Shown here: positions 40,596 to 48,869 of the stretch, in pieces | Numbering within the stretch: position 1 is the first letter of the stretch | How the letters are laid out: the number at the start of each line of letters is the position of its first letter | Assembly (NCBI RefSeq): GCF_029688845.1 | Contig: NZ_JARUKW010000001.1 | Location: 372,001-436,000, forward strand | Source of the DNA: Natronococcus sp. A-GB1 | GTDB lineage: Archaea; Halobacteriota; Halobacteria; Halobacteriales; Natrialbaceae | DNA: 64,000 bases | Reading direction: 5' to 3' | Program-made: the position numbers and the translations under genes | Notes under the pieces: model-generated | The model's database searches: none | What the model was told of the DNA's origin: nothing | Seen by the model: the letters and a program-made list of their open reading frames with translations, nothing else

Positions 40596-42280
40596 GTGAG
40601 AGTCGAGATCGGATCACCCTGATCGGGAAGGAAAGCGTCGGCAAATCGGCGCTCGCGGCCGGCCTGACCGGCTCGAGACCGGCCGACCGGAACGTCGAGG
40701 GATCGACCGTCTCGAGCGAGGTCTACCGGACCGACGGGTTCGAGCTGGTCGACACGCCGGGGATCACCCTCGAGGCCGACACCGAGACGACCCGCGAGGC
40801 GCTGTCGGAACTCGAGGCGACCGACCGTGTCGTCCTCGTCCTTCCGGCGACCGATCTCGATCGGGACCTCGAGGAGCTGCTGCCCCTCGTCGAGGGCCGT
40901 CCCGGTGCGGTGGTCGTCACCCACTGGGACCGGGTCGACGAGCCCGGCGATGCCGAGGAGACGATCGCCGCACTCGAGTCGGATCTTGGCGTCCCGGTCG
41001 TCCCCGTCGACGCCCGTCGTCTGACGCAGGTGGCCGCAGACGGCGGGATCGCTCCCGACGCGGATCCTCCAGCGGGAGCCGATGCCGGCTCGACCCTCGA
41101 GGCGCTTCGTTACGCGGGCTCGTTTCCTGTCGAGACGACGACCCACGCGGGCTGGGAGATCGAGCCGTCCGAGACGATCCTCGAGCGCCCGTATCTGGGG
41201 CCGATCGCGAGCGCGCTCGTTCTCCTCCTCCCCGCCGCCGTTGCCGTCTGGTTCGCAAACACCGTCGCAGGCGAACTCGATCCGATCGTCGGTGCCGCCC
41301 TCGAGCCCGCCGTCACCTGGTTCGAGGCGGCATCGCTGCCGGAGCCGGTCGCGGCCGTGTTCGTCAGCGACTACGGACTGCTCGCGATGGGGCCGTTCCT
41401 GTTCGTCTGGGCGCTGCCGACGATGCTGATCTTCGCCCTGTTCATGGGCGCATACAAAGCCAGCGGGCTCGTGACGCGAGTGACGACCGCACTCTACCCG
41501 ATCATGAGCCGCGTTGGGCTGACGGGACGGGATCTCGTCCGCGTCGTGATGGGCTTTGGCTGTAACGTCCCCGCCGTGACGAGCACCCGGAGCTGTTCGG
41601 ACTGCACGCGCTGTACCACCATCTCGGCGATCTCCTTCGGTGCGGCCTGCTCCTACCAGTTTCCGGCCACGCTCGCGGTCTTCGCCGCGGTCGGGATGAG
41701 CTGGCTCGTCGTCCCCTATCTTGCCGTGCTCGTCGCGACGACGCTGCTCTACGTCCGCCTGATCGCTCCCCCGGAGGCACGGACGGCGTCGCTCGCGGTC
41801 GATCGTCGGACGTTCCTCGAGTGGCCCCGTCCGCGCGCGATCTGGCGGGAGGCGAGATCCTCGCTCGAGAGCTTTCTCACGACCGCCTTACCCGTCTTCG
41901 CGGGAATCTGCGTCGTCGCCGCGTTGCTCGAGTACGTCGGCGCGCTCGAACGCCTCGGCGACGCGCTGGTGCCGGCGATGGGCGCCTTCGGCCTCCCCGC
42001 CGAGGCCGCCATGCCGATCGTCCTCGCCTCGATCCGCAAGGACGGCATCGCGCTCCTGACAGCCGACGCGAGCGGGATCGCCGCGCTCTCGCCGGTCCAG
42101 GTGCTGGTCGCGGTCTACCTCGCCGGCGTGCTCCTGCCCTGTCTGGTCACCGCGATCACGGTCGCTCGCGAGGTGTCGGCCCGGTTCGTCGCGAAGATGC
42201 TCGCCCGTCAGGCCGCGGCGGCGATCGGATTCGCGCTCGCGCTCGCGTGGATCGGACGGCTGCTTACACGTCTTCTCTGA
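40592..42280 (+). CDS. FeoB-like GTPase-permease with unusual cysteines
   Basis: 562 residues. A small G domain (GKESVGKS at 12-19, DTPG at 54-57; the NKxD position reads VTHWD) is joined at about residue 200 to a nucleoside-recognition/FeoB permease of roughly eight membrane segments. The gate signature GFGCNVPAVTSTR (321-333) is followed by Cys335, 338, 341 and 353, a C-x2-C-x2-C cluster not usual in FeoB. The short length and absent FeoA distinguish it from canonical ferrous transporters. It faces a COG0523 operon, so a divalent-metal substrate (Fe, Zn or Mn) is inferred. Confidence 0.8.
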   Translation: MSESRDRITLIGKESVGKSALAAGLTGSRPADRNVEGSTVSSEVYRTDGFELVDTPGITLEADTETTREALSELEATDRVVLVLPATDLDRDLEELLPLVEGRPGAVVVTHWDRVDEPGDAEETIAALESDLGVPVVPVDARRLTQVAADGGIAPDADPPAGADAGSTLEALRYAGSFPVETTTHAGWEIEPSETILERPYLGPIASALVLLLPAAVAVWFANTVAGELDPIVGAALEPAVTWFEAASLPEPVAAVFVSDYGLLAMGPFLFVWALPTMLIFALFMGAYKASGLVTRVTTALYPIMSRVGLTGRDLVRVVMGFGCNVPAVTSTRSCSDCTRCTTISAISFGAACSYQFPATLAVFAAVGMSWLVVPYLAVLVATTLLYVRLIAPPEARTASLAVDRRTFLEWPRPRAIWREARSSLESFLTTALPVFAGICVVAALLEYVGALERLGDALVPAMGAFGLPAEAAMPIVLASIRKDGIALLTADASGIAALSPVQVLVAVYLAGVLLPCLVTAITVAREVSARFVAKMLARQAAAAIGFALALAWIGRLLTRLL

Positions 42281-42734
42281 CGGTGCCGCCGATCACGAGC
42301 GCCGCGCCGATGATGACGAGGTTCTTGATGATGTACTGCCCCTCGACCGTGAGCGCGTACGGGAACGTGACGTAGACCGCCTCCGGAACGAGGAGCAGCG
42401 GGAGGAACGTGCCGGGTAGCTGGAAGAACAGCAGGAGGATGCCGAGCCGAATGAGGGGTCGGTAGAGCAGACTGATCCCGATGAGCACCTCCCAGACGCC
42501 GAGGACGGGGATGAACAGCTCCGGCGGCACCAGATAGACGGTCGCCGCGACGAGTTCGCCGGCCGGCGAGACGCCGAGCACCTTGAGCGCGCCGAACCAG
42601 ATGAAGACGACGCCGATCGCAGCCCGCAACACCGGTATTCCCCACCGATCCATGTACGCAGCTATCGTCGCGTCGAGCCTGTCGAACTGCCGCTGATAGG
42701 CGCCGAACCGGTCGGCGAGGGTTTCTTCGGACAT
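42264..42734 (-). CDS. DoxX family membrane protein
   Basis: 156 residues from the ATG at 42734 (GTG at 42746 is an alternative). Four membrane segments: VLRAAIGVVFIWFGALKVLG, LVAATVYLVPPELFIPVLGVWEVLIGI, LGILLLFFQLPGTFLPLLLV and a last one near the C-terminus (IIKNLVIIGAALVIGG). The DoxX family is linked to thiol and quinone redox chemistry; some act with rhodanese- or thiosulfate-type partners. Its 3' end overlaps the feoB-like gene by 17 bp in convergent orientation. Confidence 0.8.
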   Translation of the reverse strand: MSEETLADRFGAYQRQFDRLDATIAAYMDRWGIPVLRAAIGVVFIWFGALKVLGVSPAGELVAATVYLVPPELFIPVLGVWEVLIGISLLYRPLIRLGILLLFFQLPGTFLPLLLVPEAVYVTFPYALTVEGQYIIKNLVIIGAALVIGGTVREDV

Positions 42735-42857
42735 GGCACTCGCCACGGGACTACGCGTTGGACCGACGAAAACCCCACAGCTTTCGACCGAACGACCGGG
42801 CGCTTCCCGTCCGGATCGCTCACACGGTTACTATCCTAACCCAGAACTCTACGCAAT

Positions 42858-42869
42858 TATTATTAATAC
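42858..42869 (+). promoter_or_regulatory. AT-rich promoter box shared with two neighbouring genes
   Basis: TATTATTAATAC, closely matching TATTATTAACAC at 35929-35940 and 40473-40484. A GGTTA-N6-TAACC dyad lies upstream at 42827-42842. Serves the flavoprotein gene at 42907 with a leader of about 15 nt. Confidence 0.4.
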
Positions 42870-42906
42870 AAGGGTATGAAGTAACAACGGTGGCTATCCG
42901 ATTCAC

Positions 42907-44115
42907 ATGTACGACTGCGTCATCGTCGGCGGGGGCGTTCACGGCACGTACCTCGTCCAGCGGTTGCTCGAGGACAGCGACCTCGAGCGCGAGGACGTTC
43001 TGATCGTCGATCCGAACGAACGGCTGCTGGCCTCGTTCCGACGGAAGGCCCGGGCCTGCGAGATGGACGCGATGCGCTCGACGTTCGTCCACCACGTCGG
43101 CACCGAGCCGTTCGGCCTCGAGAGCTTCGCGGAGGCCCGCGGCCGCGAGGACGAACTCCTCCCGACGCCGGGCTACCCACGTCGGCCGTCGCTGTCGCTG
43201 TTTCTCGACTACGCCGACCGGGTCATCGACCGGGAGAACCTCGAGGCGCTGCACAGGCAAACGGCGGTCGACGCCGTCAGCGAACGCGAGGACGGAACAC
43301 TCGTCCTCGAGACCGACGAGGGACCGATCCGAACCCGAACCTGCGTGCTGGCGATCGGACGCGGTGGACGGTACCGAACGCCCGACTGGGCGAACGGCGT
43401 CGACGGGATCGCCCACGTCTGGGACGGGTTCGACCCCGACCGTCGGGCCGAGGAGACGGTCGTCGTCGGAGGCGGGGTTACCGCGGCCCAGCTGGCGACC
43501 TGCCTCGCCGACCGGGAACCCGTGACGCTGCTCTCCAGGCGCGACCTCGAGGAGGCGACGATCGAGGCCGATCCCCGCTGGATCAACTGGTCACACGTCG
43601 AACGACACCTCCATCGCCACCCGGCCGGTTCGCGGAACCGCCTCGAGGTCGTTCAGGAGGCGCGCAATGACGCCACCGTCCCGCCGACGCTGCTCGATCG
43701 GCTCGACTCGGCAGTGGCTGACGAAGACCTGCGAACCCGGATCGGCGAGGTCGACTCCGCCCGCGCGGTCGACGGCAGCGTGCGACTGCTGCTCGAGGAC
43801 GGCGGCTGCTGTTCGGCCGAGCGCGTCGTACTCGCGACCGGGTTCGCCCCGGTGTTCGATCACCCGTTCGTCGACCGGGTCGCCGAGGAGCTGGGGCTCG
43901 AGCGCGGCTACCGAGGGATGCCGATGCTCGAGGACGAGACGCTGGCCTGGTGCCGTCCCGACGGCACCCGATCCCCGGTGTTCGTCACCGGCGCGCTGGC
44001 GGCCGGGACCGTCGGCCCGTTCGCGGGGAACGTCGCCGGCGCGCGGCGGGCGGCCGATCGGCTGGTCGAACCGATCGCCGAACGTGAGGGGGCGGTTCTC
44101 ACAGCGGACTGGTAG
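42907..44115 (+). CDS. FAD/NAD(P)-binding oxidoreductase (SidA/ornithine-hydroxylase-like fold)
   Basis: 402 residues. FAD motif GGGVHG near 8-13, then DPNERLLASFRRKARACEMDAMRSTFVHHVG, typical of a family distantly related to lysine/ornithine N-hydroxylases. A second nucleotide site, VVVGGGVTAAQLATCLADREPVTLLSRR, is near 190, and VVLATGFAP (ATGxxP-type) closes the fold. A C-terminal Gly/Ala stretch (VTGALAAGTVGPFAGNVAGARRA) binds FAD. The promoter motif links it with the metal-transport genes; role may be ligand or cofactor modification. Substrate unknown. Confidence 0.75.
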   Translation: MYDCVIVGGGVHGTYLVQRLLEDSDLEREDVLIVDPNERLLASFRRKARACEMDAMRSTFVHHVGTEPFGLESFAEARGREDELLPTPGYPRRPSLSLFLDYADRVIDRENLEALHRQTAVDAVSEREDGTLVLETDEGPIRTRTCVLAIGRGGRYRTPDWANGVDGIAHVWDGFDPDRRAEETVVVGGGVTAAQLATCLADREPVTLLSRRDLEEATIEADPRWINWSHVERHLHRHPAGSRNRLEVVQEARNDATVPPTLLDRLDSAVADEDLRTRIGEVDSARAVDGSVRLLLEDGGCCSAERVVLATGFAPVFDHPFVDRVAEELGLERGYRGMPMLEDETLAWCRPDGTRSPVFVTGALAAGTVGPFAGNVAGARRAADRLVEPIAEREGAVLTADW

Positions 44116-44197
44116 TTCTGATTGCACGAGGCTCGGCGCAACGCGAACGCCAAGCGAGCATCCGCACCGTTTTGTACGCCGACCGGTGTTGTACCGT

Positions 44198-44569
44198 ATG
44201 AGCAAGATCAGCCCGTCGGCGTTCGAGGAACGCCGCTCGAGCGGCGAGGACTACTACGTTCTCGATATCAGACCGTCCGAGAGCTACCGGCGCGGGCACA
44301 TCGAGGGGAGCCACAACGTCCCCGTCTACGACGACCTGCGACGCGGCGACGAGGCCGAACTCCGGCGATCGCTCGCGGAGGTTCCCGACGACGGGACGGT
44401 CGTCACGGTCTGCAAGGCCGGAATCGTGGCACGAAAAGCAACGTCCGTCCTCGAGGAGGAGGGGTACGACGCCGTGACCCTGGCCGGCGGGATGCGGGGC
44501 TGGAACGGCTATCAGAGTGGATCGATCGGCCACCGATTGCAGTCGGCGATCGGTCGACTGCTTCCCTGA
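44198..44569 (+). CDS. Rhodanese-like domain protein
   Basis: 123 residues, a single rhodanese domain: YYVLDIRPSESYRRGHIEGSHNVP, active-site Cys72 in VTVCKAGIVARKA, and LAGGMRGWNGY. Sulfur carrier or sulfurtransferase in the cytoplasm. Directly downstream of the flavoprotein, 82 bp apart, and may serve the same redox/sulfur network as DoxX. The C-terminal tail (YQSGSIGHRLQSAIGRLLP) is an amphipathic helix. Confidence 0.9.
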   Translation: MSKISPSAFEERRSSGEDYYVLDIRPSESYRRGHIEGSHNVPVYDDLRRGDEAELRRSLAEVPDDGTVVTVCKAGIVARKATSVLEEEGYDAVTLAGGMRGWNGYQSGSIGHRLQSAIGRLLP

Positions 44570-44652
44570 GGGCGCTCCAGTCGGTATCCACGAACGTGGA
44601 TTTCGGACGAAAGCCGAAAGCGTTTTTGAGCACGGTTACGGGGTATCAGGTA

Positions 44653-44904
44653 ATGACGGCCTACACCGCGACGGTGACGGTTCGACTCAAACGCGGCGTC
44701 CTCGACCCCGAGGCCGAGACCACGAAACAGGCCCTCGAGCGGCTGGGCTTCGAACTCGAGGCGCTGCGCTCGGCCGACCGCTTCGAGATCGACCTCGAGG
44801 CGGACTCCGCCGACGGCGCCCGCGAGCGCGCCGACGAGATGGCCGAACGACTGCTCGCGAACCCGACCATCCACGACTACGACGTGGAGGTCGACGAGCG
44901 GTAG
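44653..44904 (+). CDS. purS: Phosphoribosylformylglycinamidine synthase subunit PurS
   Basis: 83 residues: MTAYTATVTVRLKRGVLDPEAETTKQALERLGF ... FEIDLEAD ... AERLLANPTIHDYDVEV is a complete PurS. It bridges PurL and PurQ in the FGAM synthase complex (fourth step of purine synthesis). Followed by a 20-codon ORF and purQ, in the same direction. purL is not in the window. Confidence 0.95.
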   Translation: MTAYTATVTVRLKRGVLDPEAETTKQALERLGFELEALRSADRFEIDLEADSADGARERADEMAERLLANPTIHDYDVEVDER

Positions 44905-44967
44905 ATGACGGTATCGATCACGACGATCGAGACCGTCGGTCACAACACCGTGGGGTGGCGACTGTGA
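44905..44967 (+). CDS. 20-residue ORF between purS and purQ
   Basis: ATG immediately follows the purS TAG. The peptide MTVSITTIETVGHNTVGWRL ends with TGA overlapping the purQ GTG as GTGA. Its first bases, TGACGGTATCGATC (44906-44919), recur exactly at the purQ start (44965-44978), so it arose by a 59-bp duplication of the gene start. It may keep ribosomes coupled from purS to purQ. Coding use is unproven. Confidence 0.4.
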   Translation: MTVSITTIETVGHNTVGWRL

Positions 44968-45656
44968 CGGTATCGATCGTCCGATTCGGCGGCTCGAACT
45001 GTGACCGCGACGCCGAGCGAGCCCTCGAGCATCTCGGTATCGACGCCGAGATCGTCTGGCACGAGGACGGCCTGCCAGCCGAGACGTCGGGGATCGTTCT
45101 GCCGGGCGGGTTCTCCTACGGCGACTACCTGCGCGCGGGAGCGATGGCCGCGCGCTCGCCGATCATGGCCGAGGTCCGCGAGGCGGCCGCCGACGGCGTT
45201 CCGGTGTTGGGGATCTGTAACGGCGCCCAGGTGGGCTGTGAGTCCGGCCTGACCGAGGGCGCGTTTACGACCAACGAGAGCGCCCGGTTCCAGTGCGAGC
45301 CGGTCCACCTCCGGGTCGAGCGCGCCGACACACCCTGGACGGCCGCCTACGAGGAGGGCGACGTGATCGAGGTGCCGATCGCCCACGGCGAGGGCCGTTA
45401 CGAGATCGGCGACGACCGACTGGCGGCGCTTGAGGCCGACGATCGGATCCTCTTCCGATACTGCGACGCCGACGGCGCGGTCGACGGCGACTCGAACCCC
45501 AACGGGTCGAAGGGGGCGGTCGCCGGCCTGCTCGGCGAGCGCGAGACGGTCGCGGTGTTGATGCCCCATCCCGAGCGCGCCGCGCTGCCGGACGTCGGCC
45601 CGACCGACGGGCAGGGGATTCTCCGCGGGTTCGAATCTGTGGCCGATAAACTGTAG
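44964..45656 (+). CDS. purQ: Phosphoribosylformylglycinamidine synthase subunit PurQ
   Basis: 230 residues from GTG at 44964 (TVSIVRFGGSNCDRD is the conserved PurQ start). Glutamine amidotransferase class I: catalytic Cys in LGICNGAQVG, and His/Glu in MPHPERA near residue 200. Generates ammonia for FGAM synthase. The GTGA overlap with a small upstream ORF supports translational coupling with purS. Confidence 0.95.
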   Translation: MTVSIVRFGGSNCDRDAERALEHLGIDAEIVWHEDGLPAETSGIVLPGGFSYGDYLRAGAMAARSPIMAEVREAAADGVPVLGICNGAQVGCESGLTEGAFTTNESARFQCEPVHLRVERADTPWTAAYEEGDVIEVPIAHGEGRYEIGDDRLAALEADDRILFRYCDADGAVDGDSNPNGSKGAVAGLLGERETVAVLMPHPERAALPDVGPTDGQGILRGFESVADKL

Positions 45657-45772
45657 CTACGGCCAACATATTTATTCCATTACCTGTGTGATATCGATAC
45701 AGTTAGTCGAACGTGTCGGTCGACTCGTCCGGAGCGAGCGGGCGACGGTCCCGACTACGTGGAACACGGGCT

Positions 45773-48700
45773 ATGGATACGACAACGCGCGTCGTCTGTG
45801 TCGGGTCGGACGTTCCGCAAAACGTCGACGGCGTCTTCGACGAAGTCGTCGAGACGCTAGCGGACTGCCTGGCGGAACTCGAGAGTGCCGACTGCGTCGT
45901 GGCGACCGATACCATCCCTGACGCGACCTGTTCCGAGCTCTGCTCGCTGGTCCGGAGTCGTCGACCCGACCTTCCGCTGGTAGCGTTTCCCTCGGCCGGC
46001 AGCGAAGAGCTGGCCGGCGAGGTTATCGCGGCCGGCGTCGACGGTTACGTGCCGCAGTCTCAGGGCCTCGAGACACTGCGCTCGCGTCTCGCCGCGTTGC
46101 TTTCCGATTCTCACTCGCGATCGGTCGGCCACTCGAGCCGGTTCGAGTTGCTCGTCGAACAGTCCCCGCTCGCGATCATCGAGTGGAACCGGTCGTTCGA
46201 GGCGATCAGCTGGAACCCGGCCGCGACGGAACTGTTCGGCTACGATCGAGCGGAGGCCCTCGGTACGTCGGCGTTCGAGCTGGTCGTCGGCGAACGCGAC
46301 CGAACCGACGTTGCGGCCCAGTGGGAGCTACTCGTCGGGACCGACCTCGAAGAGTCGTCCCGATCCGTCACCCGGAACGTTCGCAAGGACGGCACCGAAG
46401 TCACCTGCGAGTGGGTCACCGCGCCGCTGCTAGCGAACGGCGAGGTCGTTCGAGTGCTCTCCTTCGCCCGCGACATCACCGACGATCTCGAGCGGGCGAA
46501 CACCCTTGAGGCGCTCCAGGAGACGACGCGCCAGCTCGTGGGCGCGTCCTCGTTCGAGACGATCGCTGAGATTACCATGAGTGCGACCGGAAGCGTCCTC
46601 GATCGCTCGCTGGCCGGCGTCTGGTTCGCCGACGAGGACGGCGAGGCCCTCGAGCTCGCGGCGACGGCCTCGCAGCTGGCCGACGCCAGCGTCGATCGAT
46701 CGCCGGTCACCCCTAGCGACAGTCTTCTCTGGGAGGTCTACGAACGCGGGGAACCGATGGTGGTCGAGGACGCCTCGATCGAGCGGTTTCCCTACTACCT
46801 CGAGTTCCCCCTCGGGAACGCGATCGTGTATCCGCTCGGCGCACACGGCGTGCTGTCGGTCTGTTCGGTCGGGGGGCGCGAACTCGAGACTGCCGACATG
46901 AACCTGGTTCGGGTGCTCGCCGCGACCGCCGAGGCCGCCCTCGACCGGACGGCGCGTCAGCGGGAACTCGAGCGCGCGAAGACGATCGTCGAGGCCGTCG
47001 GCGACGGCGTGTACGCGACCGACGGGGAGGGCCGGTTCGTCACCGTCAACGACACGCTCGCATCGATAACCGGCTACGACCGGGAGACGCTCGTCGGCGA
47101 CCACTTCTCGTCGGTGTTGACCGCTGAAAGCGCCGATCGAGTCCGGGACCGAGTCGGCGCCCTCGAGCCCGGAACCGAAGACGCCGCGACCTACGAGGTG
47201 ACCGTGCTGACCGAGTCAGGGGAACGAATCCCCTGTGAGTCCACCACACGACTGCTGTGTTCGGGCGGCGACATCGAGGGCTCTGTCGGAGTCGTTCGCG
47301 ACGTCAGTGACCGGAAACGAATGGAGCGCGAACTCCGGGAACGCCGGGCCAAGATCGAGAACCTCCACGAGGTCGCCTCCCGCCTGGACGACCGTTGCCG
47401 TCCCGAGGACGTTTACGAGCTGATCGTTGAGACGGCCGAGGACGTCCTCGAGTTCGACGTCTGCGTCGTCGACCGGGCGGTCGGCGACTCGCTCGTGAAG
47501 GTTGCCCTCTCTTCACACCTCGACGACGCGGACTACGTCGACCGCATACCAGTCGAGACCGGGATCGCGGGGAAGACCTACCGAACCGGCCGAACGTACC
47601 GGATCGACGACGTCGAGCGCTGCGATGACGCGGCGGCGGACGCCGGCGCCTACGCGTCGGTGTTGAGCGCCCCGATCGGCGACCACGGCGTCTTCCAGGC
47701 GGCCTCGCGAGTGCCCGGCGCGTTCGACCGCCACGACGAGGAGCTGGTGGAGTTGCTGCTCTCCCACGTTACCGACAGGCTGGATCAGCTCGAGTCGGAG
47801 TCGGTGCTCAGGGCCGAACGGGATCGGTTCGCGGCGCTGTTCGAGAACGTTCCCGACGCCGTCGCGAGCGTCCAACACCGGGACGGCGAACCGATCGTCG
47901 AGGCGGTCAACCCCGCGTTCGAACGGACGTTCGGCTACGACGAGGCGGAGCTGATCGGGGAGTCGCTGCACGCATACATCGTCCCGTTCGAGGACCGGGA
48001 CGCGGCGGAGGCGATCAATCGGTGCAGCGACGAGGGGTCGGTGGTCGAGGCCGAGGTGAGACGTCGAACAGCGGACGGCTTCCGCGAGTTCATGCTGCGA
48101 CTCGTTCCGATCAAGCTCGACGACACCGAGAGCCGATCGTTCGCGCTCTATACCGACGTCACCGAGCAGAAGCGGCGACGAAAGCGCCTCGAGATCCTAA
48201 ACCGGGTGTTACGACACGACCTGCGAAACGGGATGAACGTGATCGGCGGCTGTGCCGACCTGCTCGCGGATCGGGTCGACGGGGAGGCCGCGGCACGTGT
48301 CGAGACGATCCGGGAACGTGCGAACGAGCTCACCTCGCTGGCCGAGAAGTCGAGAACCGTCGAACGGACGCTTAATCGGGACGGCACAGACATCTGCCCG
48401 ATCGACGTCGCCGCGCTCGCCGAACGAGCGACGACCCGACTCGAGAACGACGATCCGAACGTCGAGATCGAACGTTCGATATCGGGGCCTGCTCCGGTTT
48501 CCGGCGGAGCGCATCTGGAGACCGCGTTCGAACAGCTCCTCGAGAACGCGGTCGAACACCACGACGGCGATCCCTCGATCGAGGTCACGGTCCGGGATCG
48601 GCCGACGGAGGACCTGGTCGCGCTGTCGGTCGCCGACGACGGCCCCGGTATTCCGCCCGAGGAGCGGGAACTGCTCCGGGAGGAACGGGAGATCACCCAG

Positions 48701-48859
48701 CTCCAGCACACGAACGGTCTCGGGCTCTGGCTGGTCAACTGGGCCGTCTCGCAGTCGGGGGGTCGCCTGTCCATCGCCGACAACGAGCCGCGGGGGACCG
48801 TCGTCACGCTCGAACTCCCGCGGGCGGATCCTGACGGCGTCGATCCGATGCGGGATTGA
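45773..48859 (+). CDS. Multi-PAS/GAF sensor histidine kinase with degenerate receiver
   Basis: 1028 residues from the ATG at 45773 (GTG at 45713 is nearer the ATATTTATT promoter and may be the true start). Order: a receiver-like domain (about 1-105, VVCVGSDVP ... AGVDGYVPQ) lacking a clear phospho-acceptor Asp; PAS (about 125-245); GAF (250-390); PAS (400-520); GAF (530-680); PAS (690-800); HisKA with His in VLRHDLRNGMNVIGG; HATPase_c with DDGPGIPPEER and GLGLWLV. Soluble. A multi-input signalling kinase; the cognate regulator is not adjacent. Confidence 0.9.
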   Translation: MDTTTRVVCVGSDVPQNVDGVFDEVVETLADCLAELESADCVVATDTIPDATCSELCSLVRSRRPDLPLVAFPSAGSEELAGEVIAAGVDGYVPQSQGLETLRSRLAALLSDSHSRSVGHSSRFELLVEQSPLAIIEWNRSFEAISWNPAATELFGYDRAEALGTSAFELVVGERDRTDVAAQWELLVGTDLEESSRSVTRNVRKDGTEVTCEWVTAPLLANGEVVRVLSFARDITDDLERANTLEALQETTRQLVGASSFETIAEITMSATGSVLDRSLAGVWFADEDGEALELAATASQLADASVDRSPVTPSDSLLWEVYERGEPMVVEDASIERFPYYLEFPLGNAIVYPLGAHGVLSVCSVGGRELETADMNLVRVLAATAEAALDRTARQRELERAKTIVEAVGDGVYATDGEGRFVTVNDTLASITGYDRETLVGDHFSSVLTAESADRVRDRVGALEPGTEDAATYEVTVLTESGERIPCESTTRLLCSGGDIEGSVGVVRDVSDRKRMERELRERRAKIENLHEVASRLDDRCRPEDVYELIVETAEDVLEFDVCVVDRAVGDSLVKVALSSHLDDADYVDRIPVETGIAGKTYRTGRTYRIDDVERCDDAAADAGAYASVLSAPIGDHGVFQAASRVPGAFDRHDEELVELLLSHVTDRLDQLESESVLRAERDRFAALFENVPDAVASVQHRDGEPIVEAVNPAFERTFGYDEAELIGESLHAYIVPFEDRDAAEAINRCSDEGSVVEAEVRRRTADGFREFMLRLVPIKLDDTESRSFALYTDVTEQKRRRKRLEILNRVLRHDLRNGMNVIGGCADLLADRVDGEAAARVETIRERANELTSLAEKSRTVERTLNRDGTDICPIDVAALAERATTRLENDDPNVEIERSISGPAPVSGGAHLETAFEQLLENAVEHHDGDPSIEVTVRDRPTEDLVALSVADDGPGIPPEERELLREEREITQLQHTNGLGLWLVNWAVSQSGGRLSIADNEPRGTVVTLELPRADPDGVDPMRD

Positions 48860-48869
48860 GCCGACGCGA

